In this document: in pieces, positions 36,107 through 44,898 of the stretch
How the letters are laid out: each line of letters begins with the position of its first letter
How positions within the stretch are numbered: the stretch's first letter is position 1
From: Rhodopseudomonas rhenobacensis
GTDB lineage: Bacteria; Pseudomonadota; Alphaproteobacteria; Rhizobiales; Xanthobacteraceae
NCBI RefSeq assembly: GCF_014203125.1
Contig: NZ_JACHIH010000012.1
Location: 56,738 to 120,737, forward strand
DNA: 64,000 nucleotides
Reading direction: 5' to 3'
Notes under the pieces: model-generated
Seen by the model: the letters and a program-made list of their open reading frames with translations, nothing else
Told to the model about the DNA's origin: nothing
Database searches by the model: none
Program-made: the position numbers and the translations under genes

Positions 36107-36146
36107 TCGTAATGCCGCGAAGCCGATAGGGCACTTCGCTCACCAG

Positions 36147-36236
36147 GTCATCGCCGGACTCGTCCCGGCCATTCACGGAAACAGCCAGCGCGTCGCTCGT
36201 GGGCGTGGATGGCCGGGACGAGCGCGGCCATGACGC
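36147..36236. repeat. Dispersed palindromic repeat, family D, copy 2
   Basis: GTCATCGCCGGACTCGTCCC ... GGGACGAGCGCGGCCATGAC; diverged copy of 14558-14643. The rest of 36107-36372 holds no gene. Confidence 0.75.
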
Positions 36237-36372
36237 GGAGAGGTTGGCGAATTTTCCAGACGCCACCGGCGTAGACAGCGCGATTGAATATTCAGGCAGC
36301 TCTGCGGATGACGGCGGAGCTTTGCGTTCCATGCAGCCGCGCGGCAAAGCTCAGTCTTGGCGCTCGTCCGGC

Positions 36373-37305
36373 TTAGTCCTTCTTGGTCCGCGGCGGTCGC
36401 GGTGGGCCGTCGACGGGCGGCAGCGATTTCAGATAGACCGCCATCGCCGCGCGATCCTCGGCGCTCAGTTGCGAGGTGTTGCGGATCACGCGCGCCATCG
36501 AGCCACCGGCGGTGTCGCCCTCCGGGGTCTGCCCGGTCTCGAGGAAATAGCCGATGTCCTTGTCGCTCCACGCGGCGAGGCCCTTCTGGGTGATGTTCGG
36601 CACGAAGCCCTGGCCTTCCGGATTGGGGCCGCCGGCGAAGCGCTGCGCCGCGACGATGCCACCCAAGACATTCCGCGGGCTGTGGCATTCGGCGCAATGG
36701 CCGAGCCCGTTGACCAGATAGGCGCCGCGATTCCACTGCGCCGATCGCGCCGGATCCGGCGCGAACGGTTGGCCGTCGAGGAACAGCGCTTTCCAGATCC
36801 CGACGGCGCGGCGGATGTTGAACGGGAACGGCAGCTCATGTCCCGGCGCCTTGCCGGCGACCGCCGGCAGCGTCTTCAGATAGCCGAACAGGTCGCGCAC
36901 GTCGTCGAGCCGGACGCGCTGGTAGGAGCCGTAGGGAAACGCCGGATAATAATGCGCGCCCGCCGGCGAGGTGCCTTTCAGCACCGCGGTGGCAAAATCG
37001 GCCTCGCTCCAGCCGCCGATGCCGTCGGTGGGATCCGGCGAGATATTGGGCACGTGGAAGGTGCCGAATGGCGAGGGGATCGCCAGCCCGCCGCCGAGCA
37101 GGTTGCGATCCGGCTGGCCGGGCGTGGCATGGCACGACGCGCAGCCGCCGGCATTGAACACGGTCTGGCCGTTGGCAAGATCAGCGCTGCGTGGCGGCAA
37201 CGCGTCCGCCGGCAGCGTCGCCGGAATGGTCAGCCACCAGAACGCCGCGATACCGATGAGTGCGATCGCAAGCGCGCCGCGAACGATTGATTTCCGCACT
37301 GTCAT
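36373..37305 (-). CDS. Membrane-anchored diheme cytochrome c, 310 aa
   Basis: N-terminal membrane anchor (about 8-26) then two cytochrome c domains with CASCH (about 54-58) and CAECH (about 203-207). Resembles the diheme c subunits that accept electrons from periplasmic dehydrogenases. It is followed upstream (91 bp) by a cytochrome c' type gene on the same strand, and the two may be co-transcribed. No dehydrogenase gene is next to it, so the electron donor is unknown. Confidence 0.9.
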   Translation of the reverse strand: MTVRKSIVRGALAIALIGIAAFWWLTIPATLPADALPPRSADLANGQTVFNAGGCASCHATPGQPDRNLLGGGLAIPSPFGTFHVPNISPDPTDGIGGWSEADFATAVLKGTSPAGAHYYPAFPYGSYQRVRLDDVRDLFGYLKTLPAVAGKAPGHELPFPFNIRRAVGIWKALFLDGQPFAPDPARSAQWNRGAYLVNGLGHCAECHSPRNVLGGIVAAQRFAGGPNPEGQGFVPNITQKGLAAWSDKDIGYFLETGQTPEGDTAGGSMARVIRNTSQLSAEDRAAMAVYLKSLPPVDGPPRPPRTKKD

Positions 37306-37396
37306 TCCGTCTCGGCAATCCGATCTCAGGCCGTCATCACGCCGACGCAACCGGCGTCCCGCGATGACGGCCTGGAGGGGGCAGGCGTTTTACGTT

Positions 37397-37849
37397 TTAA
37401 GTGTTCTTCAGCCGGAACGTTTCGTGGCAGCCGCCGCATTCCTTCCCGAGCGCCTGAACCGAGACCTTCAGCGTGTCGAGATCCTTGATCTTGGCCTTGG
37501 CGTCGGCGACCGCCTTGGCGAAGCTGGCGATATGGGCGTCGAAGTCGGCGCGGTTCTCCCAGATCTTCGGCGACGACGAGTAGTCGCTGTCGGCCGGCTT
37601 CAGGCCCTTGACGCTGGCGGGAAACAGCGTCGGCAGTTTCTTGGCGGTGTCTTCGAACTGCGCCAGCGCCGCATCGACCGCGGCCTGATCGTAGGGCTTC
37701 TCGCCCTTTGCGATCGGCGCCAGCACGGTGGCGAGATTCTTGCCGTTGCCCTTCATCAGCGTCTGGGTCTGATTGACAAGATCCTGCTGCGCGACGACTA
37801 CGCTGGCGCCGAGCACCAGGCTCCCGATCACGATAGCGGCTCGTAACAT
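37397..37849 (-). CDS. Class II cytochrome c (c'/c556 type), 150 aa
   Basis: Signal peptide (about 1-20, ending VVVAQ), four-helix protein and a single C-terminal CGGCH heme site followed by ETFRLK, the layout of class II cytochromes c'/c556. Periplasmic. Axial Met/His ligation cannot be decided by eye. Neighbour of a diheme cytochrome c gene. Confidence 0.92.
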   Translation of the reverse strand: MLRAAIVIGSLVLGASVVVAQQDLVNQTQTLMKGNGKNLATVLAPIAKGEKPYDQAAVDAALAQFEDTAKKLPTLFPASVKGLKPADSDYSSSPKIWENRADFDAHIASFAKAVADAKAKIKDLDTLKVSVQALGKECGGCHETFRLKNT

Positions 37850-38015
37850 TCATTCGCTCCCTGCTGACGTCCGATCTGCGATCGAACAATTCCCGACGCG
37901 ACGCTATCGCATCGCGTAACGCCCCGCGCTGCGGCGAAATGCGCGCGCCATCCCTTGTCACCCCATGATCGTACCATTGTGGTGACGAGCCCGTTCAATC
38001 GTGCGTGACCGCGAA

Positions 38016-40322
38016 CTACAGCCGATGCTGCCGCGCGTGTTCGCGGATCGCCATCCACACCCGCTCCGGGGTCGCCGGCATGTCGATCGAATCGATATGA
38101 TAGTCCCGCCACAACCCGTCGATGATGGCATTGACCACCGCCGGGCACGAACCGATCGCGCCGGCTTCCCCCGCGCCCTTGACGCCCAGCGGATTGGTCT
38201 TGCAGGGCACGTTGTGGGTTTCGAAGCTGATCGGCGCGCCGTCGGCGGCGCGCGGCAGCGCGTAGTCCATGAACGACCCGGTGACCAACTGGCCGTCCTG
38301 CGGATCGTACACCGCCTGCTCCATCAACGCCTGGCCGATGCCCTGCATGGTGCCGCCATGCACCTGGCCGGCGAGCAGCAGCGGATTGAGAGTAACGCCG
38401 AAATCGTCGACGATGACGTAGTTGACGATTTGGATCTTGCCCGTGGCGGGATCGATCTCGACCTCGACCAGATGCGTGCCGTTCGGATAGGTGCCGTCGG
38501 CGCTGGAGAACTTGTCGCTGGTGGCGAGCTTGGCCGGGTCGACGCCCTCGCGCTTCGCGAGCTCGGCGAAAGAAATCGAACGGTCAGTGCCGGCGACCCG
38601 CACCGTGCCGTCGCTGATCTCGAGGTCGGCGGCGCCGGCCTCCAGCGCGTCGGCGGCGATCTCGCGTAAGTTCGCGCCGAGCTTGGCGGTGGCGCGTTCG
38701 ACCGCGACGCCGCCCGACGGAATCGACGCCGAGCCGCCGGTGCCGAGCCCGGTGGCGATCTGGTCGGTGTCGCCCTGCACGATATGGACGCGCTCCGGCG
38801 CCAGGCCGAACTGCTCTGAGACGAGCTGCGCATAGGCGGTCTGGTGGCCCTGCCCGCTGGATTGCGTGCCGATCAGGATGGTGACGTCGCCATTGGGATC
38901 GAGCCGCAGATGGGCGGTCTCCTCGCCCATCGTGCCGCAGACTTCGACATAGGAGGCGAGCCCGATGCCGCGCACCAGCCCCTGCTTTTTGGCGGCCCTG
39001 GCGCGCTTCGGAAATTCCTTCCACTCGCCGACTTCCATCGCGCGCTTCAGATGCGCGGCGAAGTCGCCGGAATCGTAAACCTTGCCGGTCGCGGTGGTGT
39101 AGGGCATCGCGCGCGGCGGGATGAAATTCTTGCGGCGGATGGCGTCGGGGGTCATGCCAAGCTTGCGCGCCGCGGCATCGACCAGCCGCTCGATCACATA
39201 GGCGGCCTCCGGGCGCCCGGCGCCGCGATAGGCGTCGACAGGCACGGTGTTGCTGAACACGGTACGCACCCGGCAGTGAAACGTCTTGATGTCGTAGAGG
39301 CCCGGCAACATGCCGGCGCCGCCGAATGGAATGTAGGGGCCGAAGGTCGACAGATACGCGCCCATGTCGCCGATCAGGTCGACGTCCATGGCGAGGAACT
39401 TGCCGTCCTCGGCAAGCGCCATCCGCGCCTTAGTGACGTTGTCGCGGCCCTGCGCGTCGCCGACGAAATGATCGGCGCGGTCAGCGGCCCATTTCACGCC
39501 GCGGCGCAGTTTTCGCGCAGCGTATGCGGCGAGCGCGTATTCGCGATACGGAAACAGCTTGGTGCCGAAGCCGCCGCCGACGTCGGGGCAGATCACCCGC
39601 ATCTGCGTGACCGGAATCTTCAGCACGGTCTGGCACAGGATGTCGCGCAGCCGATGGCTGCCCTGGCTGCCGATGGTCAGCGTCAGGTGATCGCGCTTGG
39701 CGTCGTATTCGGCGACCACCGCGCGGGTCTCCATGTAGTTGGTGATGATGCGCGGATTGACGATATTGATCTCGGCGATGGCATGGGCCTTGGCGAACAC
39801 CGCGTCGGTCGCGGCCTTGTCGCCGATCGGCACGTCGAACAGCACGTTGCCGGGAAATTGCGGCCAGACCTGCGGCGCGTCCGACTTCACCGCGTTGACC
39901 ACGCCGACCACGGCGGGCAGCGGCGTCCACTCCACCTCGATCGCCTCGAGCGCGTCGCGGGCCTGCGGCAGCGTCTCCGCGACCACGAACGCGACCGCGT
40001 CGCCGACGTGGCGCACTTCGCCGCGTGCGAGGATCGGATAGTCCGGCGCCTTGAACGGATTGTCCGGCAGGTTGAACAGGCAGGGCAGACCGCCGAGCTC
40101 CTTGACGTCGTCCCCGGTCAGGATGCTCAGCACGCCGGGCAGGCCGCGGGCACGCGCGGCATCGATGGTGAAGGTGGCGTGGGCGTGCGGCGAACGCAGC
40201 ATCAGCGCATAAGCGGTGGCCTGCGGCGCGTGGTCGTCGGTGTAGCGGCCCTTGCCGCGCACCAGCGCGTCGTCTTCCTTGCGACGCACGCTGTGGCCGA
40301 CGCCGAATTTGATGGGAGCCAT
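38016..40322 (-). CDS. Molybdenum hydroxylase large subunit, CoxL form II-like, 768 aa
   Basis: Xanthine dehydrogenase/aldehyde oxidase superfamily large subunit. Motifs: GGGFGTK, VDAYRGAGRPEA (the AYRGAGR of form II CO dehydrogenase-like enzymes, not the AYXCSFR of true CO dehydrogenases) and VKGAGEAGAIGS with the catalytic Glu near the end. ATG 40322 follows GGAGGA. The medium (FAD) and small ([2Fe-2S]) subunit genes are not adjacent, so partners must be elsewhere. Substrate unknown; probably an aldehyde or N-heterocycle. Confidence 0.92.
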   Translation of the reverse strand: MAPIKFGVGHSVRRKEDDALVRGKGRYTDDHAPQATAYALMLRSPHAHATFTIDAARARGLPGVLSILTGDDVKELGGLPCLFNLPDNPFKAPDYPILARGEVRHVGDAVAFVVAETLPQARDALEAIEVEWTPLPAVVGVVNAVKSDAPQVWPQFPGNVLFDVPIGDKAATDAVFAKAHAIAEINIVNPRIITNYMETRAVVAEYDAKRDHLTLTIGSQGSHRLRDILCQTVLKIPVTQMRVICPDVGGGFGTKLFPYREYALAAYAARKLRRGVKWAADRADHFVGDAQGRDNVTKARMALAEDGKFLAMDVDLIGDMGAYLSTFGPYIPFGGAGMLPGLYDIKTFHCRVRTVFSNTVPVDAYRGAGRPEAAYVIERLVDAAARKLGMTPDAIRRKNFIPPRAMPYTTATGKVYDSGDFAAHLKRAMEVGEWKEFPKRARAAKKQGLVRGIGLASYVEVCGTMGEETAHLRLDPNGDVTILIGTQSSGQGHQTAYAQLVSEQFGLAPERVHIVQGDTDQIATGLGTGGSASIPSGGVAVERATAKLGANLREIAADALEAGAADLEISDGTVRVAGTDRSISFAELAKREGVDPAKLATSDKFSSADGTYPNGTHLVEVEIDPATGKIQIVNYVIVDDFGVTLNPLLLAGQVHGGTMQGIGQALMEQAVYDPQDGQLVTGSFMDYALPRAADGAPISFETHNVPCKTNPLGVKGAGEAGAIGSCPAVVNAIIDGLWRDYHIDSIDMPATPERVWMAIREHARQHRL

Positions 40323-40453
40323 GGTTCCTCCGGTTCGCTGCAAGGCGTTTTGATCCATCATGCAGCGGATCGGCAGGCGGCGCAAACCGCATTCGCCGAG
40401 CAGCCCGGGGCCGAGCGAGAGGCGCCCAGCAAGCAAGCGAATAGCGCCCAGCA

Positions 40454-40488
40454 AAACGGGCGTGCCAGCAGCGCCGGCACACCCGTTT
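40454..40488 (-). terminator. Terminator of the Gly-rich protein gene
   Basis: AAACGGGCGTGCC ... GGCACACCCGTTT stem (one bulge) with a T-run beyond it on the minus strand, about 50 bp after the stop codon. Confidence 0.65.
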
Positions 40489-40535
40489 ACAGTCTCTTTT
40501 CGGCGGATCGCCGTGCGGCGATCAGGCCAGCATCA

Positions 40536-40856
40536 TCAATAGGGGCAGATCACCCGGCCCCAGCGGCGGCTGAAGTAACAGCCCGGCCGGACGATCGGCG
40601 CGCCGTAGAAGCCGAAGCCTCGGCCACGACCCCAGCCACGACCACCGCCACGGAAGCCGCCGCCACGGAAGCCACCGCCGCGGAAGCCGCCGCCGCCGCG
40701 ACCACCACCACCGCGGCCGCGTTGGGCGGAAGCCGTGCTGGTGCTGGCCGTCAGCAAAACCGCCGAGGTACCGACGATGCTGACACAATAAATGCCGACG
40801 AGCGCGATCGCTGCGAGGCAGCGAGCTAGGATGCTGCGCGGGACGTTCTGAGCCAT
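40536..40856 (-). CDS. Exported Gly/Arg-rich small protein, 106 aa
   Basis: Start at 40856 (MAQNVP) behind GGAGA. A hydrophobic signal region (about 13-40, ending STASAQ) precedes a Gly-rich segment with four GGGFR/GGGRG units and a short C-terminal domain with two cysteines (PGCYFSRRWGRVICPY). Function unknown. Proteins of this sort are found in the periplasm or outer surface. The repeats may vary in copy number. Confidence 0.7.
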   Translation of the reverse strand: MAQNVPRSILARCLAAIALVGIYCVSIVGTSAVLLTASTSTASAQRGRGGGGRGGGGFRGGGFRGGGFRGGGRGWGRGRGFGFYGAPIVRPGCYFSRRWGRVICPY

Positions 40857-41290
40857 TGTTAAAATCTCCGGTCGAGCACTGGAACCGTGGTCGTCGTCCC
40901 CAACGTCAAGGCTCGAGACAGGCCGTCCGTCAGTGCATTCCAAATCAGCCTTGGTGTGTCTTTGGCCTCACCGAGAGACTAAGATCAAGCCGCTCGGATG
41001 GTCAAGCTTGGATTAGATATGAACGTTCGTTCAGACAGTTGAGAACAGGTGGAACGAGCTGCGCTGCAACTCGCTGTGCTATGCAGCATGACGAATGCGG
41101 CGAAAAGATTTCGCGATACGCGAACCCTTGCGCGTGCCGGACCGACTAAAGAAGCTTGGCAACCAAAGATTGGTTAGAGCGTTGCGCCCGGCGCGCTATA
41201 AGCAACGCGACGGCGGTGTTCGTCGCGCCCTCCCCTGCCCTGCAGCGATATGGTACTTGGCTGCCGCGGCTCTTTCTCAGAAGACGGTTC
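40857..41290. other. 434-bp divergent region with a palindromic operator
   Basis: Between the Gly-rich gene (minus) and the carbamoyltransferase gene (plus). Contains the palindrome at 41020-41033 and a TATAAG at 41198-41203 that might be a -10 box with a poor -35. Small ORFs here lack support. Confidence 0.5.
41020..41033. promoter_or_regulatory. Palindromic operator candidate TGAACGTTCGTTCA
   Basis: Perfect inverted repeat TGAACG-TT-CGTTCA, the style of TetR/AcrR-family operators. No such regulator gene is in the window. It could control either flanking gene. Confidence 0.45.
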
Positions 41291-43096
41291 ATGGCAAAGC
41301 AGCACAACTACATCCTCGGCCTCAACACCTATGATCACGACGTCAGCGCCTGCCTGTTGCGCGACGGCGAGATCGCGGTCGGCATCGCCAAGGAACGCAT
41401 CACCCGCGAAAAGCACGCCAGCGGCTTCTATAAGGAGGCGATCGACTATTGCCTGTCCGCGGAGGGCATCACGCGCGACGACATCGATTTGGTGGTGCGC
41501 AACTGCTACATCCTGCCGGTTCCGGAGATGGAGGAGCGCCTCGCCTATCAGGACATGCCGGGGTTCCTGCCGGAATACGAACGGGCCGAGGCCGCGGCGC
41601 ATCCGTGGTACCGCGCCAGTTCCGACAAGGTGGTGACCATCTCGCACCATCTGGCGCACGCCTACAGCGCGTTCGCGGTGTCGCCGTTCGACGAGGGCGC
41701 GATCATGATCGTCGACGGCGTCGGCAGCTATCGCTCCGACGTGATGGAGCCGTTTCCGGCGTCGGACATCGCCACACCCTTGGCGCGCGAGTCGGAAAGC
41801 TACTACACGTTTAACGGCACGCAACTCGACTGCGTCAAGAAGGTCTGGATGGAGCCGGACCGCGGCTTCTTCAGCGACGAATTCTACAACATGCCGGGGC
41901 TCGGCGCGCTGTACAGCCGGGCCTCGACCTACATCTTCGGAGACTGGAACAAGTGCGGCGAGCTGATGGGGTTGGCGCCCTATGGCCGCCGCGATCAGGT
42001 CAAGCCGCTGCTGCAGATCGAAGACAACGTGCTGAGCGTACCGCGCTGGACCGCCGAATTGAACCAGCCCTATGTGGTGGACCGTCCCGGCAAGTGGGAA
42101 GCAAGCCCGTCGATGCGGCATTGGGAAGATCTCGCCTGGCGGGTGCAGGACGACACCGAGAAGGTGCTGCTGGCACGCGCGCGCTGGCTGCGCGAAACCA
42201 CCGGCGCCAAGAACCTGGTGATCGCCGGCGGCGTGGCGCTGAACTGCGTCGCCAACGGCCGGCTGGCGCGCGAGGCCGGCTTCGACAATGTCTGGATCCA
42301 GCCCGCCGCCGGCGACGACGGCATCGCCATCGGCTGCGCCTATTACGGCCTGCACGCGCTGCAGGGCAAGCCGCGCAGCTTCGAGATGAAGCACTCCTAT
42401 ATCGGCAAGACCTACCCCGACGCCGAGATCGAAGCCGCGACCAAGCGGGTGATGGTGCGGGCGCAGACCGAGGCGGTGCGCCACGACGACATCTGCGCCG
42501 TCACCGCGCAACTGCTCGCCGAGCAGAAGGTGATCGGCTGGTTCCAGGGCGGTTCGGAATTCGGCCCGCGCGCGCTCGGCAACCGCAGCCTGATTGCCGA
42601 TCCGCGCCGTCCGGAGATGAAGGACATCCTCAACAGCCGGGTCAAGCATCGCCAGCCGTTCCGGCCGTTCGCGCCGATCGTGCTGGAGGAACGCGCCGAC
42701 GAGATCTTCGAGGGCAAGGGGGATTCCCCGTTCATGCTGATGGCGAAATCGGTGCGGCCGGAATGGCGCGACAAGATCCCGGCGATCGTCCACGTCGACG
42801 GCACCGCGCGGATCCAGACCGTGGCCGAGGCGACCAACCCGAAGCTGTATCGGCTGCTGAAAGCCTTCGAGGCGCTGACCGGCGTGCCGGTGCTGGTCAA
42901 CACCTCGTTCAACGTCAAGGGCGAGCCGATCGTCGAGACGCCGCGCGACGCCATGATCTGCTTCCTCACCACCGGGATCGATCATCTGGTGCTGCACGAC
43001 ACGCTGGTGTCGAAGACCAAGGCGCACCGCTTTGTCGCCCCAGTGGTCAAGGTCTACATGGACGCCGCCACCATGGTGCTCGGCAATCTGAAATAG
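41291..43096 (+). CDS. NodU/CmcH-family carbamoyltransferase, 601 aa
   Basis: N-terminal Kae1-like domain with HHLAHAYSA (metal-binding His pair, carbamoyl adenylate site) and the C-terminal YrdC-like region with GSEFGPRALGNRS; family-typical length. It transfers a carbamoyl group from carbamoyl phosphate to a hydroxyl, as in Nod-factor or antibiotic O-carbamoylation. Its place beside murJ and LPS sugar genes suggests carbamoylation of a surface polysaccharide. This is an inference; no nod genes are seen. ATG 41291 was chosen over upstream in-frame starts without family similarity. Confidence 0.9.
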   Translation: MAKQHNYILGLNTYDHDVSACLLRDGEIAVGIAKERITREKHASGFYKEAIDYCLSAEGITRDDIDLVVRNCYILPVPEMEERLAYQDMPGFLPEYERAEAAAHPWYRASSDKVVTISHHLAHAYSAFAVSPFDEGAIMIVDGVGSYRSDVMEPFPASDIATPLARESESYYTFNGTQLDCVKKVWMEPDRGFFSDEFYNMPGLGALYSRASTYIFGDWNKCGELMGLAPYGRRDQVKPLLQIEDNVLSVPRWTAELNQPYVVDRPGKWEASPSMRHWEDLAWRVQDDTEKVLLARARWLRETTGAKNLVIAGGVALNCVANGRLAREAGFDNVWIQPAAGDDGIAIGCAYYGLHALQGKPRSFEMKHSYIGKTYPDAEIEAATKRVMVRAQTEAVRHDDICAVTAQLLAEQKVIGWFQGGSEFGPRALGNRSLIADPRRPEMKDILNSRVKHRQPFRPFAPIVLEERADEIFEGKGDSPFMLMAKSVRPEWRDKIPAIVHVDGTARIQTVAEATNPKLYRLLKAFEALTGVPVLVNTSFNVKGEPIVETPRDAMICFLTTGIDHLVLHDTLVSKTKAHRFVAPVVKVYMDAATMVLGNLK

Positions 43097-43111
43097 CCGC
43101 GGCCAAATCCG

Positions 43112-44641
43112 TCAGCCGCGCAGCAGCGCGCGCAGCCAGCGGGTGCCGAACAACAGCAGGATCGCCGCGCCATAGACCAGCGCGCCGACGCCGATCAACA
43201 GCGCCAGCGCCGTCTCGTCGCGCAACGCGCTGAGCTGCGCCAGATACGGCGCAGCATACCGCGCGGTCGCCCACAGCGCGGCCCCGAGCACGACGCCGAC
43301 GGCTATGAATTTGCCGATCGCCAGCGTCAGCGCGCGGTCGATCTCCAGATAGCCGGCGCGCACCGCAAAGCCGATCACCAGCAACAGATTGATCCAGGCG
43401 CCGACCGCGGTGGCGAGCGCGAGGCCGACCTGCGCCAAGGCGCCGACCAGCGCCACCTTCAGCGCGACGTTGACCGCGATCCCGGTCAACGCCGCCTTCA
43501 TCGGCGTTGCGGTGTCCTTGCGGGCGTAGAACGGCGCCACCGCGCTGCGGATCAGCACGAACGGCACGAGAGCAATGGCATAGGCGGCGAGCGTCGCGCC
43601 GGCCTCGGCGGCGTCGGCCTTGGTAAAGGCGCCGCGCGCAAACATCGCCCGCATGATGACGTCCGGCACGGTCAGGAACGCGGCCACGAACGGCACCGAG
43701 AACAACAGCGTGAATTCGAAGGCGCGGCGCTGCGACGCCTTGGCGGCGACGTCGTCGCCCGAGGTCAGTTGCCGCGACATTTCCGGCAGCAGCACGGTGC
43801 CGATCGCGATGCCGATCACCCCGATCGGCAGCTGATTGAGCCGGTCGGCGTAGTACAAGGCCGACAGCGCGCCGGCCGGCAGGAAGGTGGCGATGATGGT
43901 GTCGGCGAACAGCGCGACCTGCGTGCCCATCGAGCCCAGCGTCGCCGGACCCAGCGCGCGGAAGAAACCGCGGACGTCTTGATCGAGCTTCAGCGGCGCA
44001 AAGCGCGGCAGCCCGCCATGGCGCGACAGATCGCCGGCCAGCAGGACATATTGCAGGAACCCGGAGATCAGCACGCCCCAGGCGGCGGCGTGGCCGGCGC
44101 TGGGAAAGAACGCGGCCAGCGCCAGCGTCGCCATCATCGAGATGTTGAGGAAGATCGATGCCGCAGCAGCGGAGGCAAAGCGCTGCATCACGTTGAGCAT
44201 GCCGCCATACAGCGTCACCAAGGTGATCAGCAGCAGATAGGGAAAGGTGATCCGGGTCAGCTCGATCGCAAGTTGACGCTGCGCCGGATCGTCGGAGAAC
44301 CCCGGCGCCAGGATGCTCATCATCTGCGGCATGAAGAACAAAGCGATGACGAGCAGCACAAGTTGCGAGGCGAACAGCAGGGTGAAGATGCGGTCGGCGA
44401 ACAGCCGCGCCGAACTCTCGCCATGGTCGCCGCGGACGTGCGCATAGGCCGGGACGAAAGCGGCGTTAAAGGCGCCCTCGGCGAAGATCGCGCGAAAATG
44501 ATTGGGCAGCCGCAGCGCCACGAAAAACGCGTCGGCGATCGGCCCGGCGCCGAGGATCGCCGCCAGCATGATGTCGCGCGCAAAGCCGGTGAGCCGCGAC
44601 AACAGGGTAAAGCCGCCGACGGTGAAGATACGCCTGAGCAT
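43112..44641 (-). CDS. murJ: Lipid II flippase MurJ (MviN), 509 aa
   Basis: MATE/MOP superfamily membrane protein with about 14 helices. The start FTVGGFTLLSRLTGFARDIMLA and LPNHFRAIFAEGAFNAAFVP are MurJ signatures (Arg residues of the central cavity). It flips lipid II across the inner membrane for peptidoglycan synthesis. Converges on the carbamoyltransferase gene with a 15-bp gap. Confidence 0.95.
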   Translation of the reverse strand: MLRRIFTVGGFTLLSRLTGFARDIMLAAILGAGPIADAFFVALRLPNHFRAIFAEGAFNAAFVPAYAHVRGDHGESSARLFADRIFTLLFASQLVLLVIALFFMPQMMSILAPGFSDDPAQRQLAIELTRITFPYLLLITLVTLYGGMLNVMQRFASAAAASIFLNISMMATLALAAFFPSAGHAAAWGVLISGFLQYVLLAGDLSRHGGLPRFAPLKLDQDVRGFFRALGPATLGSMGTQVALFADTIIATFLPAGALSALYYADRLNQLPIGVIGIAIGTVLLPEMSRQLTSGDDVAAKASQRRAFEFTLLFSVPFVAAFLTVPDVIMRAMFARGAFTKADAAEAGATLAAYAIALVPFVLIRSAVAPFYARKDTATPMKAALTGIAVNVALKVALVGALAQVGLALATAVGAWINLLLVIGFAVRAGYLEIDRALTLAIGKFIAVGVVLGAALWATARYAAPYLAQLSALRDETALALLIGVGALVYGAAILLLFGTRWLRALLRG

Positions 44642-44718
44642 CAGCCGCTTCTACAGCATCGGCGCGGGATGCAAAACCGGGATTTGGTTATGGGGCACGC
44701 GATATCGTCACGCAATGC

Positions 44719-44819
44719 TGTCATCGCCCGCGAAAGCGGGCGACCCAGTACGCCGCAGCCTCGCTTTGATCACAAGCGCTCTGGAATACTGGGTCCTCCG
44801 CTTTCGCGGAGGATGACGG
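44719..44819. repeat. Dispersed palindromic repeat, family E
   Basis: GTCATCGCCCGCGAAAGCGG ... CCTCCGCTTTCGCGGAGGATGAC with inner CCAGTA...TACTGGG; a hairpin-forming element seen once in this window. Confidence 0.7.
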
Positions 44820-44865
44820 CGGAATGCCGAGCGACGCCGTGCGCCACAGCGCGCGGGGCGCTCTC

Positions 44866-44891
44866 CCTCTCCCCGCAAGCGGGGAGAGGTG
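44866..44891. repeat. GC-rich hairpin (CTCTCCCCGC/GCGGGGAGAG)
   Basis: Ten-base arms around an AA loop, just before the end of the aminotransferase gene. It may terminate transcription or be a short dispersed element. Confidence 0.6.
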
Positions 44892-44898
44892 AAGAGAG

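Noticed and set aside
41156..41290. Longer N-terminus for the carbamoyltransferase
   Set aside because: The extra 45 residues are not family-like, while ATG 41291 gives the expected start.
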